Position numbers and translations under genes: made by a program. 64,000 nucleotides of DNA from Atriophallophorus winterbourni (Eukaryota > Platyhelminthes > Trematoda > Plagiorchiida > Microphallidae), in contig JACCGJ010014754.1 in the NCBI GenBank assembly GCA_013407085.1, forward strand, positions 18,725 to 82,724, read 5' to 3'. Positions 44,701 through 56,900 of this stretch are shown in pieces; position 1 is the stretch's first letter; every line of letters begins with the position of its first letter. The notes beneath the pieces were generated by a model. It ran no database searches. It saw only the letters and a list, made by a program, of their open reading frames with translations, and was not told the origin of the DNA.

Positions 44701-46500
44701 AACTTTGAACCCATGCATCGAAGTAAAATATACATCTTGACCCAATGGATTTACATCTTTCATCCAACCGATCAAAAACAGTTTCTGCCCTATGGATTTT
44801 TACCTGATTCCTGAAGTGCTCAGTAAGCAAACCAATCCCGTTTTCACTACTTATGTTATTCGCAATCCCATTATTATTCTGTGGTTGTATGCTTTTTAGA
44901 CAATTAGATTGAATTCACTTGATCGAAGTTTGCGCGACCATTTTTATTATTTTGATGTCCTTGCTAAAATTTGTTCGGTAAACAACACACCAAACCAGTC
45001 ATAGACTTTTTCGATAAATTTCGCGTTGCTCATTGGTCTAATACATATCAATATTGACTTGTGGTAAACAGTCGTTCAATCGATATTTGAACCTCATAAA
45101 ATCTATTCCTCGCGGTTAGTCGCATCATCACATTAAGATTTTGTACACAGTATGATAGCGATGACATAGCCGCAGATCTGATCGATTATAAACAAATGCT
45201 ATTCTACGGAAGATCCGTCTGTGATCGAAACGAACGCTTATCGTGTTAGGTTTAAAACAGATATTTGTGTATAGAATGTGCTATTAATAAAAATGTCTTA
45301 TCGATGTGAAACCACGACACGACATGCGTTAAGAAGACTCGAGTATGTTGTAGTGAAACCGTAGCGCTGATAGATAATGAGCAAGGAAAATCCGTGAGCT
45401 TAACACAGCTAAACTCTCTCAGCTTCATCTTTGCTCAAAAGAATTCAATTAACACGGTTTCCATATCACTCATGCTAGCATTTCTGCTGTTCCCACATAC
45501 TCTGTTCGATTTTTGTTGGTCTTCATCGGTCGATGTCAACCTTCGGATAACATCGAAGAGCATGTCGATCTCATGCACTGTGGGGTCTCAAATGAATAAA
45601 CATTCCGATTTGGAAGAAACAAACTCTCCCGGAGCGCGATAAACAGTACTCTGTTAAATTAAGTGGCAGGAATATCAGGAGAACTGGTGATGGATAGTGG
45701 AAATGACAATATTTGGGGTACATAGTATGGCCGTTAGTCAGAGGATATTTCACCCTTAACGAAATTCCCACGTTACTACCGGCGACCTTTATTTTCTCGA
45801 GTTTCCCTAATAAATATAAAGCGAACCGTTTTACCAGTAAGCCTCCATCACAAGCTACACAAACTAACATCAGTACAGAGAATAATACCGGAAATTAACG
45901 TGTTTGATGTATATTCAAATTCCATTAGACGGTAATCCAGTGAAAACAGAAGTTTATGACGCGTTGATTACCACTGAGGTTTCACATTTGAAAAAACCCC
46001 ATGCTAACCAACGGTTAAGTTGTTTGGTTTACTAAATATCACGTTCACATGATTCCTAATAGTTATGAAATGAATATGAACCTTGAGGACGTGCAGTGCA
46101 TTTCGTAAGCTACATTACTTATGAGTAACATATATCTTGGTTTAAGCAGCTCGCAAATAAAGCGTCTAAACCTTTGAACAACGTAGAGATAGTTTCAACT
46201 TCAAGGGCACGAGGCTTATCATTCACCGAACAGTTGATTCTGGATAAGCATGCACTAAAGTTTGAGGCTATTATTTAACTTGTTAGCAGTTAACTGGTGA
46301 TGACCAGTGGTGGTAAGAGATTTTATCAATACTGGGATTGAGCGCACTGAAAAACGGTACATTATTTTATGATGAGGAAAAAGAATTAGATGTAGACAGC
46401 ATCTAAAGGCAATGTTTGTTGTTTGCATTAGTTTAAATTTAAATACTGGAGAATATTACCAATTTGGATAAGCTATAACAAGAGGATAGAACGAAAATGC
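44701..46500. other. AT-rich intergenic DNA, no recognised feature
   Basis: Short frames only (e.g. 45394-45642); none resembles a known protein. Confidence 0.45.
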
Positions 46501-47038
46501 GCATTTGCATGCGTTCCATCACACGCACCACGACCGGTTTCGTGCTGTTTGCGCTCATTAGGTAGCGACAGTAGGATCAGGAGCCACATGCGCCTGAAAA
46601 AGTGGAAGAATGGAAAACAAGTAGCGCTTGTGTGCTACTGTTGGATAAGTTTGGTACGACCAACATGATTAATAAAATGAGTCCAAGAACAGGTTGGTCG
46701 TAATAACCTGATCACCATGAGTTGGCGATGAACAAAATAGTTGCATAGAGAAAGCTAGTCAATTTTGATGACACTAATTTCTTTGAGAGTTAATTGCTTT
46801 CATTGATTTGATATACAAGTTAGGGCTAACGGACGATCAGTGAAACTTACAACCTTGAAGAAAAGACCGTTTTAGAAATCAGCTTGTGAATACAAACCTA
46901 ATCGAAAAGTGGCTTACAAGCACTACGTTTTCCATTCTTCCACTGTTTCAAGCGCATGTGGATCCTGATCCTACTGTGCTGAGCTCAAACAGCACGAAAC
47001 CGGTCGTAGGTGGTGTGATGGAAACGGATGCAAATGAG
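46501..47038. repeat. Fold-back: inverted repeat arms around 280 bp
   Basis: The left arm (46501-46631) and right arm (46915-47038) are reverse complements over about 125 bases with scattered mismatches. Shared blocks include 'gaccggtttcgtgctgtttg', 'acagtaggatcagga' and 'gtggaagaatggaaaac'. A third related segment is at 17675-17740. The following DNA (47098-47230) also repeats part of the loop (46765-46890) directly. Confidence 0.78.
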
Positions 47039-47097
47039 ATTTTTTTTTTCATGAGCATAAGTTTAAACCATGTCTACATGAGTGTGGGCTCATGCAA

Positions 47098-47230
47098 CAT
47101 GTGATACTAAATTCTTTAAGAGGTAATTCCTTTCATTGATTGGAACGCCAACCTGATATTAAGGTTAAGGTCAATGGACGGGCAGGGAAACTTACATCAC
47201 TGATAAATGCCCGTTTCCGGATTTAGCCTG
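47098..47230 (+). repeat. Direct repeat of 46765-46890
   Basis: Shared blocks: 'ctttcattgatt', 'gaaacttaca', then 'gaccgtttt...' against 'gcccgtttccgg' and 'tcagcttgtgaat' against 'ttagcctgcgatt'. Together with the fold-back this suggests two copies of one larger unit. Confidence 0.55.
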
Positions 47231-47399
47231 CGATTAACTCAACCGAGCCAAATCTACAGTCCCAGGAAAACCCATCAAATCTGTTGCTATAATCGCAACC
47301 GTTCGTTCATTACACAATATATGTACGAAACTTTTCCAATTTACCTTTAGCACGTACTCTCGTCCTAAAACCAATGTATCCAAAATGCTCTAATAAACG

Positions 47400-49150
47400 G
47401 TATTCAGTCCTCAAGTATGGTATTGCTCACGTCTCAAGTACGTGCACACCAGTCCACTTCTATCCGCGAAAATCCGTTAGAGCGGTCAGAAATAAGTCTT
47501 AAGGGAGCACACAGATTTGCGAGATCTCTTGAATTAGCTCACGGGCAATCACAGTCTTATACAGGGAATCATTCCCTCACATGTTCAACCATTCTATCCT
47601 AACAAAAGACCGAGCTCACACCACGGTTTAATTTGTTCGGCGATCATCACACTAGGTTATCAACATCCATGCAGTTGTTATTTTTGTGATTACGCCGGAC
47701 ATCCTCATTCCAAATGCACTGAACGAGATGCTGTGTAGAATCATTGTGGTAAAAGAGGTACTTTATAGCATGTATGCACTTCAATAAATAAAATAAACAC
47801 CATACAAACTACACTTTAATGCCAGTTGCATCATCTATCTTACTGCGGAACTTGCTTGCTTATTCAATACTATAAAAACTGTTGGTATTGATGATATCCC
47901 CTCCGCGCTATTGTCGATAATGGGAGTTTTTATAGTTGCAGTAGCTCTAACACAGTCAATTCACAAAAATGGTCAAAATGGCATTTATTAAACTGCCATG
48001 TCAAACTAAGGGTTATTATTCTGTATCAATCCAATACGGATGTGCCCTTATGATAAATTCAAACTATCGGTACTACCTAATATATGCACTACAGTTTTAT
48101 TGGGACATGACTTCCATGGCCTGCACACTGATTGACGTGACTGCTGCAAGCGTTTAATTAAGCACAATCTTTGCGAAGTTGTCGCCAGCCTGAGAACCTG
48201 TTGCAACCAAATCGAGAAGACATGACCTGGATGGTGAAAAATTCATAACCAGTGAAGTTGACCGCTTGTTGCAAGAAAGCACAATTGAGCTTTCAATGTC
48301 CCCATGAAGATCAAAAGTGCTGATGACAACGAATGCAAGCCACGAACGTCGAAGATTGCAGTCCGATCATTAATCAGTTCACATATTTGGATGTGTACTC
48401 ATTACAGCATCAGACAAATGATTGAAAAGAGTTTATATTTCGAGATTTATACTACTTTACATGAAATTCCGATAGCTGCAACTGATAGTCCTTACACCGC
48501 TTTCTAAGTTTGCGGTAGCCCGTTCAGGCTCTGCCACATACCGTTCAATGTCACAAATAGTCAGCATGGATTTAGAGTGACATTCTTATTTATCCAAACA
48601 ACTGATAGCGCTGTAAGACTAAATCAAGAGGTTGACATTAGACACAATTTTTGATTGTTTCCTTGAACATAGTATACAACTATATGGGGTGGAACTACTC
48701 GGGGTTACTAGAAAGCTGGTTTAGATCATTTGGCAGACCACACAATTTCAGTGAGTGTAGATCTTGCAATATCAGGACCAATTAAGATACTACCAGAGCT
48801 CCCCAAGACTCCGTTGTAGGTCCGATTCCTCTTCTGGACAACGCCAATGAAGTTACAGAGCTTGCTCACTGTAACAGCATTATTTGCGGACGACACAAAG
48901 ACCTGGAGTTTTATGCGTAGCACTGAGGACTGCTATTTTAAAATAGGTTTTGATGCATTACGCAACTGATCGTTGAAGAGCATCAAAAGGTGCAACTTGT
49001 TGAACGTGGGAAAGTAAACTGACTTTACTTACAAAATGGGCCATCACGACCTTGAAAAGAGCTGCGAGGAAACGGGTTTGGATGTATGGACATGCTCTAG
49101 ATTAAAATCCTCACTTCAAATAGGCAGAACCTACATAAACGAGTTCCATC
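47400..49150 (+). mobile_element. Decayed non-LTR retroelement fragments ('J')
   Basis: 48540-49110 reads, across frames, SQHGFR, then VVGPIPLL, FADDTKTWS and EKSCEETGLDVWT, which are RT and post-RT blocks. Bases 47676-47717 encode a CX2CX4HX4C zinc-knuckle pattern. Whether the two parts belong to one element is unknown. Confidence 0.5.
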
Positions 49151-49269
49151 GGTATAATGTTAACTGCGGAAGAAAGTGAGCGTTGACCTGCGCTAAATAT
49201 GCGAAAAGATTAGAAATGAGGCTGTCGGTAACACTACATAAATGAGTATATGAAATGTTTAGTTAGTTA

Positions 49270-49750
49270 TTACAGTTATGTGCGACTATCTCCTCCTAGA
49301 GGATGAGTCGGCTTCATTGAAGAATCTTGGGTACAAAGCGGCGTCCCCAGCACCACTCGGCGTTTGTTCGAGTCAGCTTCTCTAGCCTTTGCACAAACAA
49401 ATGCGACCTGCAAGGCGGCAGGGAGAGGTGGTGTGCACCAACTAACCATCCGCGAGACTTTGCTCCCGATTTTATCCTTTCCCGCGATCGAGTATCCCGC
49501 AAGGCAGCGGAGGTCTGAAATCGGGGTTTTCCTTCCCTTAGATAAAATGCCATCCCAGGCTAACGAGCTCTCTCTACCCGAAGCAAACTGGTTTTCAGGC
49601 GCCAGTCACTCGCCTTTTCTCCTGTTGGTAGAAGCAGGAGCCGCTCGCGCAGGCCAAAAGCTGGACTTGGTTGTCAGAGGCTATTTGTGACGCGCGCCAT
49701 ATGGGAGCTTATCCCCACTGCCACCCCTGGCTATGACAACCGTTGGAATT
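49270..49750 (-). mobile_element. SINE-like RTE derivative, copy 2
   Basis: On minus it begins with the AACGGTTGTCA-type 5' end near 49750, matches the leader at 5037-5420 and most of 62590-63010, then skips about 140 bases and ends with the GAAGCCGACTCATCC block and a TAAC-rich tail (about 49235-49270). Confidence 0.72.
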
Positions 49751-50206
49751 GAAATGTGGCAATAAGCGGTCCCTTAAAGGCGTGCAATGCATTAGGGAAG
49801 AATGTCAATCCTGAACTATCAGAAGATATGCGGAACACCGCTCACCGACACAACACTTGAGAAGGTGACAACATGATCGGAACGATATGCAATTCATCAA
49901 GGTCGGCCAAACGTGAGCAACAAGAGGAGGGTGCAAAGGGAACTGGTTGTTGGACGAAAAAAGCGGATCGAAGTGACAATCGACACAAACAAGCTGTAAT
50001 TACAAGATTTGTTGTGAAAGATGGGCGTGTATATGATATTCCTTGACATGTATGTAATAAAGATTTTGACCAATTATCGTTTTCTTGTGTTGTGGAATTA
50101 GTGGGCGAACGTGATTAAAGTTGGAAAGCTTGACATCGGGGGTGAATTGTATCGCAATCGACATGCAGACAGCAAACGAGGGGATGTGATGAATGTATGT
50201 ATGTAT
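49751..50206. other. Intergenic, no recognised feature
   Basis: Lies between the SINE-like copy and a repeat S copy downstream of UROD. Nothing was recognised. Confidence 0.4.
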
Positions 50207-50416
50207 TATGTATGAAATCACAAGCCTGATCCAGACAAAGTGCCGCACAGCCAAGGACTGCAGGTTACCCAGGCCTAGACAGATATGGGAAAGGAAAATA
50301 GCAATAGCAATGAGACTACAGCATGTATTCGCATGCAGCTCGCTACCGGTGGCAACTCAATTTTGCACGGTGTTAGCTGCGTAGCACGGAAGTGCTGCAC
50401 GATTGCACATTCGTGT
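50207..50416 (+). repeat. Repeat S copy (forward), downstream of UROD
   Basis: Full-length copy from 'tatgaaatcacaagcctgat' to 'gcacattcgt'. Confidence 0.82.
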
Positions 50417-50733
50417 TGAATGTGGGACCGAGTGTCCTTGAAATATGGAGAAAAAACATAATAGACGTTGAGCCCGGAGTGTAATTTGACCTTGAGTGGC
50501 CTGATATAATAAATATCTCCTTTACACGAGATCACGAGTTGCGCTGACGCAAGCAATGCAAATGAATGGTGGTGCAGAAAATGTTCAACGTTCAACGAAG
50601 GAACGTTAACTAATTACCCTGTTCCACAAATGTAAACGAGTAGGCCGGTTTAACTGAAATATTGTTGAGCTAAAATGTCTAGAAAAAAGGTGGATGAAAA
50701 AGTAGCAAAGCGAAAATAACTGAGAAGACAAGG

Positions 50734-50916
50734 TTAAAAGTCAAATTCATGGACCAAATTGACAAATGTTGCAACTTTTGCTGGGTCCACATCCGGATAA
50801 ATCCCATGGCCTAAATTGACTATGTAACGATTGGGGCCAAACGATTGTAGCATCTGATGAACCAACGGTTTAAGCTGATCCTCGGGGGCGTAGAGGGCGC
50901 AAGGATCCAAGTTGCC
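50734..50916 (-). CDS. UROD: UROD exon 4
   Basis: Residues 301-360: [38 protein letters not shown] to HEFDF and TAA. It includes the active-site His. Acceptor TTTGTTTGCAG. No standard minus-strand AATAAA was seen within 300 bases of the stop. Confidence 0.95.
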   Translation of the reverse strand, partial: GNLDPCALYAPEDQLKPLVHQMLQSFGPNRYIVNLGHGIYPDVDPAKVATFVNLVHEFDF

Positions 50917-53900
50917 CTGCAAACAAAGCACAAAGTGGTGGTACAGCATACATAGTGGCAGAATGATCACGACCAAAGTTGAGTACAAATGTGTCAGTCT
51001 TGAAAGCATATCCAGAGGTTCAAGTCACTAGTGAAGTTGCCGCCTTAGTGTTTGTACAACTTTTCTAATCATCCGTTTAAAGTTCAAAAGCCCGATAGTA
51101 AATCAGCGCAAGTCTACGAGACACTGTCACTGGTCTCAGAATTGTGAATTCATACGTGTTTATTCTCGATTGAACAACAGTGTTAAAGACAGCAAACTTA
51201 TTTTGCCAATACGGCAGGGTGACCAAGGCAGCCAAAAGGTTGTAAGGTATTTTTCAGAACTCAGAAAGTTTTATGGTAGAAAAACAGTTAGAGTGAATAC
51301 GGAATGGTGAGAAATTCATATAAAATCTAAAACGTTGAGTAAGGAAAACGTTGAGCGAACAGTTGCAAACGCCAATTGGTTTATTTCCATTTGAAGGCGA
51401 AATCCCTTTTGATCTTCGGTTTGTTTCAAAACAACATATGACACACAATCACCACCAGACAGTAAATTGAGAAAACGAACTTTTGATAGCGAAAATACTT
51501 CTTCGGACCCAACGAATCATTCCGCCCGAACACATATTGGCACGGAGTTTCTCAACCTTAGCGCGCCAGATAACACATTGATTCTCCGACTGTTTCGAGC
51601 ATTTTCTACGAAGGTCTATTTAGAACGCATTCTACAGATTGGAACGAAATATGCAGTCTATCGAGTCCATCTTGATTCCTAAAAGATGAAGTCAAAGACA
51701 AGAGGACAATATCATGAAAAAGCCAACATCCATGCAGTTATACTTTAAAGCCACCTTGTATGAAGCTTGACTAACAGATTTAAAGTCAAATCAGTTTACC
51801 ACTGTACGTGTTTCAGGGCTCACTGCACTTGATATTCACATCGCCATCTTATGATGGCAAGCAACATGAAAGATGTTTTGGATTGCAAGTACAAATATGA
51901 CGTCAAAAACCTGGATCTAGACAAAGTCTCGCACACTCATAGACTACGCGTTGGCTAAGATACTGTCAGGTTGTCCAGGCCAAAACAGATATGAGAAAGA
52001 AAATAAAAATGGCCGTGAGACTCCAGCATGTACTCGCATACAGCTGACTACCGGTGGCAAATCAATTTAGCATGGTGTTAGCTGCACAGCATAGAAGTAC
52101 AGTACAATTGCACATCCATGCATGAGGTGTACTAGCGAAAAATGGACAAGTATCGTCATTTGAACGGCTGCCTCGGAATTATTCCGAACCTCATCTTATA
52201 TCGGCTTTAAAGTTACACCCATTTTACCAACTTAAAATCTGGTTAAGGTATGCCGAGCCTAATATCACAGGCTCCATTTCGTGAAGGCAAACAGGAAGTT
52301 TAATTTAGATTTGGAGCCTGTGAGCGAAAACGAAACCCTGGACATGCGTCCGTTATTCATTGACAGCCGATTCTCTCAATTTATAAGGAGAGATGCATCA
52401 AAGCAATAGTGAGACAAAGGGCGCCAAAATATTTCCTCGATCAATTGCAGGGAATTCAAGTGAAAATTTTAACCATTGAAAACTCCAGATCAGTGCCAAC
52501 ACTCAGTACAGACAATGTTAACCAAGGACCATCACTAAAATGAAGCGACAAACCTGCAGCGTTACTTCTGTGCCAACAATCGATCGGACAACGGCAGGCG
52601 ACACTGTCCAATCGAGACCAACGACATCGTAGCCAGAGAGGGCCAACTGCTTGAGAGCGTAGTGCCCATCTTTCGCGAAAACAATCATCGGAGGCAACGA
52701 TTGTGGATCAAATTGATGCTCAGTGAGCAGAAGCTCGCGAACGCGACGCACGATTTGTTGCAAATACGGGAGGGCGAAAGCATCAAACAGGAACGAGGAC
52801 AAGGATCCCGCGTGTGATTCAAATACCTAGGTCGAGCAGATGAAGTGTTGTGAAACTTGATAGTTGATTTGGACAAAAGAACCGATGTCTGGGTTATGAA
52901 AACTGCTGGTTTCTTATTTAGTAATGCTCGTGAGAGTTGGACCGATTTCTGCTTTAGCAACATGGCTAAACGTACACGTAAGCCGTGCTACGCAAAGGGA
53001 GGAGACGAAATTTCATAATATTTTTAAATACAAGGCAACCTCCATTTTCATTTGTATGAAGTGGTACAAGTAATAAAATTTCTTCAGTCCAGCACGGCTT
53101 GGCTGTCGTAGATGTTTTCCCTACTACTGTCGGCATCCATTTCATACAGGGATAAGGCAGTGAATTCGGGTTGAGCATATTTTCCGATAAGAAATCGCGA
53201 CCGATAAATGCTGGATGAAGAATGCGATAAAATAAAAGATACCAGCCCAGTTAAAAATTCAAACCCACATCGAATAGAAAACCGACTCTAACTTCACAAT
53301 AAATATTTCCCAAAGTTGTAAAAAAGCTTTAAATTGATGAATCGCACCAGGAGGCCTGGGTGCGCAGCGGCGAACAGAGTTAAACGCCTATTCAAGAAAA
53401 GGAGGCAACTCAAAGAGCGGCTGACCCTTTGTGAAGGAACATTCATTTAAGTGAGACTGCGAATATACCAAGGTTAGAATATGACAGGCAAAACTAATCG
53501 GTGGGATGACGAACGGACTTTCTCCAATCGCTCGATGTACTGGTATCTTCAGCACAAGAAAATCGATCGAAGTGGTATATATGTATGAAATCACAAGCTT
53601 GATCCAGGTAAAGTGACGAACAGTTGGAGTTGGACTGCACGTTTGCTAAGATACTGTCAGGTTGCCCAGGCCTCGACAGATATGAGAAACGAAAATAGCG
53701 ATGACAGTGAGACTACAGCTTGTTTTAGCATGCAGCTCACTACCGGTGAGGCAAATCAATTTAGCTTGTTGCATAGCACAGAAGTGATGCACGATTGCAC
53801 ATCCGTGCGAAGCGGTATCGTGGTCGTGCTGGATCGCTTTTCACAAAGACAAACCAGCATCTCCAACTGGCTGCAACATATGGACCACTGAGACACCGCT

Positions 53901-56900
53901 CACGGAGAAGGCACAACATGAACTCGACCAATCCGCGGGAGTGACCGTGAACGGACTGGCAAACGGTATAATAACCAAAGAAAGACGTTTTGATGATGAT
54001 GTCATCTAGCCTGATGATTAAACGTCCAAGAACAACTACGCAAGCTCGGCGAACATAAGTTGAACACCATGTGAAAATCTTACATGACAGTGAATGTCGC
54101 ACAGAAACTGTTTTGCTGGTGTACTCACACACATTCAAGCTACTTGCTTTAATTGTCACGTGAAACGTACGCACCCCAACTCAGTTTGTACTTCCTTTAT
54201 AGAAGCATATAGCTTGTACTGCCCCTTTCTTTGTGAGTACAATTCCGCCATGACTGTATGATAGTCACGCGTGAAAATGGAATTTCACTTCCCAAAAGTT
54301 GTGCATATTTTATCAGAATAATGCGAAGGTTGATTGAAAAGTGGTAGAAGCTGGGAAAGAAAATTCTAATGATTTTCTTGATTCATTTCTTGTTGTCAGT
54401 TCCAAACTGATAAACCCGATTGTAGAAAGAAAGCACATGAAACTGTCAACGACAACAAATGCGAAGCTATGTTGAAAATCAACGTGCCGGCTTGTTTTTA
54501 GTTGAGAATCAATAAGCGACTTTTGGAATGCCACCAGATAAACGGCAAAAGCATAAATGAAAACCCATTAATCGAATGAATGAAAAATCGTTCAACCAAT
54601 TGAAACTGCACGCAGGTTTCGGCAAAATAATGGAAACAAGCCAATGTTTACGAACCAACCAGGTAGTGTTTTTAAGAAAACCAAAAGTGAATATTGTATA
54701 TAGTGGATGCGGGTATATTACATGAACACCCGTTGAAATAAGACGAATCGGCACCACCATTAATCGTTACAGCAAACACATACCTGCAAGAGCTGAGCAC
54801 CAGCAATCGCTTGGTGAACAAGGTGCACCACTACCGCATCGGTTATCAAACTGAGAACGCGATGACTAGCTTCTGGTTGGGTGTACAACCAGCGCTTAGC
54901 CTTGGCCTGGGTGGCCGACCCGCCACCTTCAACCATATAGGAAAACAAGGTCCACGGTGCACCGGTAAAACCAATCAGGGGAACTTTGCCGTCCAATCGA
55001 TGCCGCGTCAGAGTGATCGCATCATAGACGTACGAGAGTTCCTTGCGTATGTCCGGTTTCCAATTCAGTCTGTCCAAATCATCCAGAGTACTTAAGGGAT
55101 TGGTAAATTTAGGCCCAACACCGGGAAGCATCTGTACCTCTAGGCCTAGAGCCTGAGAATAAGATAAATGACAAAAATTAAATCACATACTATGAACCCA
55201 CAAAATTCAATATTTTCTAACGCAGCATCCCTTTGCGTTTTAGCATGACTATCTCCGTTTGGTTGAATAGGAAGTTTCGGATACGAGGTGTATGGTGAGA
55301 GACTATAAATTTATTCACGGATGTTGCGTGGTCGCACTGGAACCACCTCGGGATGTGTTACGTCTATGCGTTGAGCGTGAGATATCCTCGGAGTCTTGCA
55401 TTGAAGAGCACTGCTCGTTCACAATAAATGTTCGAGACCAACAACCAACCGCTTCAAAATGTGAGAAAATTAGTTTAACGCGTAGGTGACAGTTAAAGCA
55501 AATCGGCTAGAAAAATTGCTAGAGTAGTTTCGGGTAGTGCTTCAAGTGTCTAGAAAGAAGCCCGACCTAATAATCTGTCTGCGACTGGGTAATCTGAGAG
55601 AATCTCAAAATGCGTGGAAACCAGTCCCTGAATACAGGTAGCATGATTGGCAGAGATGCCACTCGCCAACTGTAAGTGACCTTAGCGTTAACACAACCGA
55701 CCCGAGCACTAGACATGTCAAGTCATGTAGTTAAGAATAAAATCAGGAGGCCTTTATGTCCAGCACGCGGAATTTCGATATAAATCCATTGTCAATAAAC
55801 GCGAGCAAGATCAAATGTCAGAGATTGCCATGTATAGTATACAACTGACAGCCAGCAAAATGAACGTGCTTGCACGCTCTTTAACCACATACTTATCGGA
55901 CAGTGGCATAACAAGCAGGTTCAATGAGAATTACATGGTTAGCCGTGAGACCAATCACTCAGATCACGTCAAGCAACGAGAAGAACGTAATTTCGGAAAA
56001 CTCATAAGTGAAAAGTCGAGAGGTCTAATGGTAATATCGACACTATTTCAAGATAGAAAATTTATCAGATAGACCGTATTCACAAAAAGACTTCTCGTTA
56101 TATTGTTGTTGACAGCTGATAGTATAACATCTTTCGTCGAGGCAATATTAAACACAACCCCGATAATCATGCCGACATTTTGAAACCGTGCATCTAGCAA
56201 TACACGAACTCTAAGAAGCGAGGGAAATAACTTGACACCGCTTAAGCAACGAACGGGGACAAGGTAAAAATAATTACCAATATTGAAAAGGCAACGCCAC
56301 GGTAATAGTTGACACAATCGATTACTTATCGGGGTATATCTTATTGAAAGCCACTATGAAGTAGTTGACAGTTAGAGTTGCAAGCAATTGAGCAAACTTT
56401 AGCCAAGGCTTGCGGTATGCACGTTCGTGAGGTGAAGCGCTGTCTATTCAAAACAGGTTCTCTTTTACAAGACCGACCGGCCATGCAGCGACACTGAAGA
56501 TAAGAACACTATTCAGCATTTAACGACTTTCAGATCAGAATTACCAAACAGGCTTCATTGTACACCAATTAAGCCCGTTGAAACGCCCATCATCTAAAAA
56601 TTGATGGGACCCAATTTGAACGCCATGCCTTAGGAGAGCATTAGATGCTATTCATCGAAGCTTGAACATAATGCTCGTTGAAGCAAGTGATACAAAGCAG
56701 AAGATTTTCACCCATTATGTTTGAATCACAGAGAGAAGGCACGACCAATAGCTTAGCGGAAGAATGGGAGAAAACAAAGGTGAATCGTGATGCACCAAAA
56801 GCGAGTGAATACCAATTCATTATCTGTTGTAACGGACTACAATGCAGACCTGGAAAACGTTGAGGCGTAAAACCATTTATGGGAAAAACACGTGCAAGTA

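Larger units (their letters stand above)
50917..52553 (-). other. UROD intron 3 (1.6 kb)
   Basis: Contains a forward repeat S copy at 51893-52121 and a short CR1 3'-end fragment at 51250-51300. Confidence 0.85.

Noticed and set aside
45394..45900. Short frames on both strands, some hydrophobic
   Set aside because: No start context, splice signals or recognisable family.
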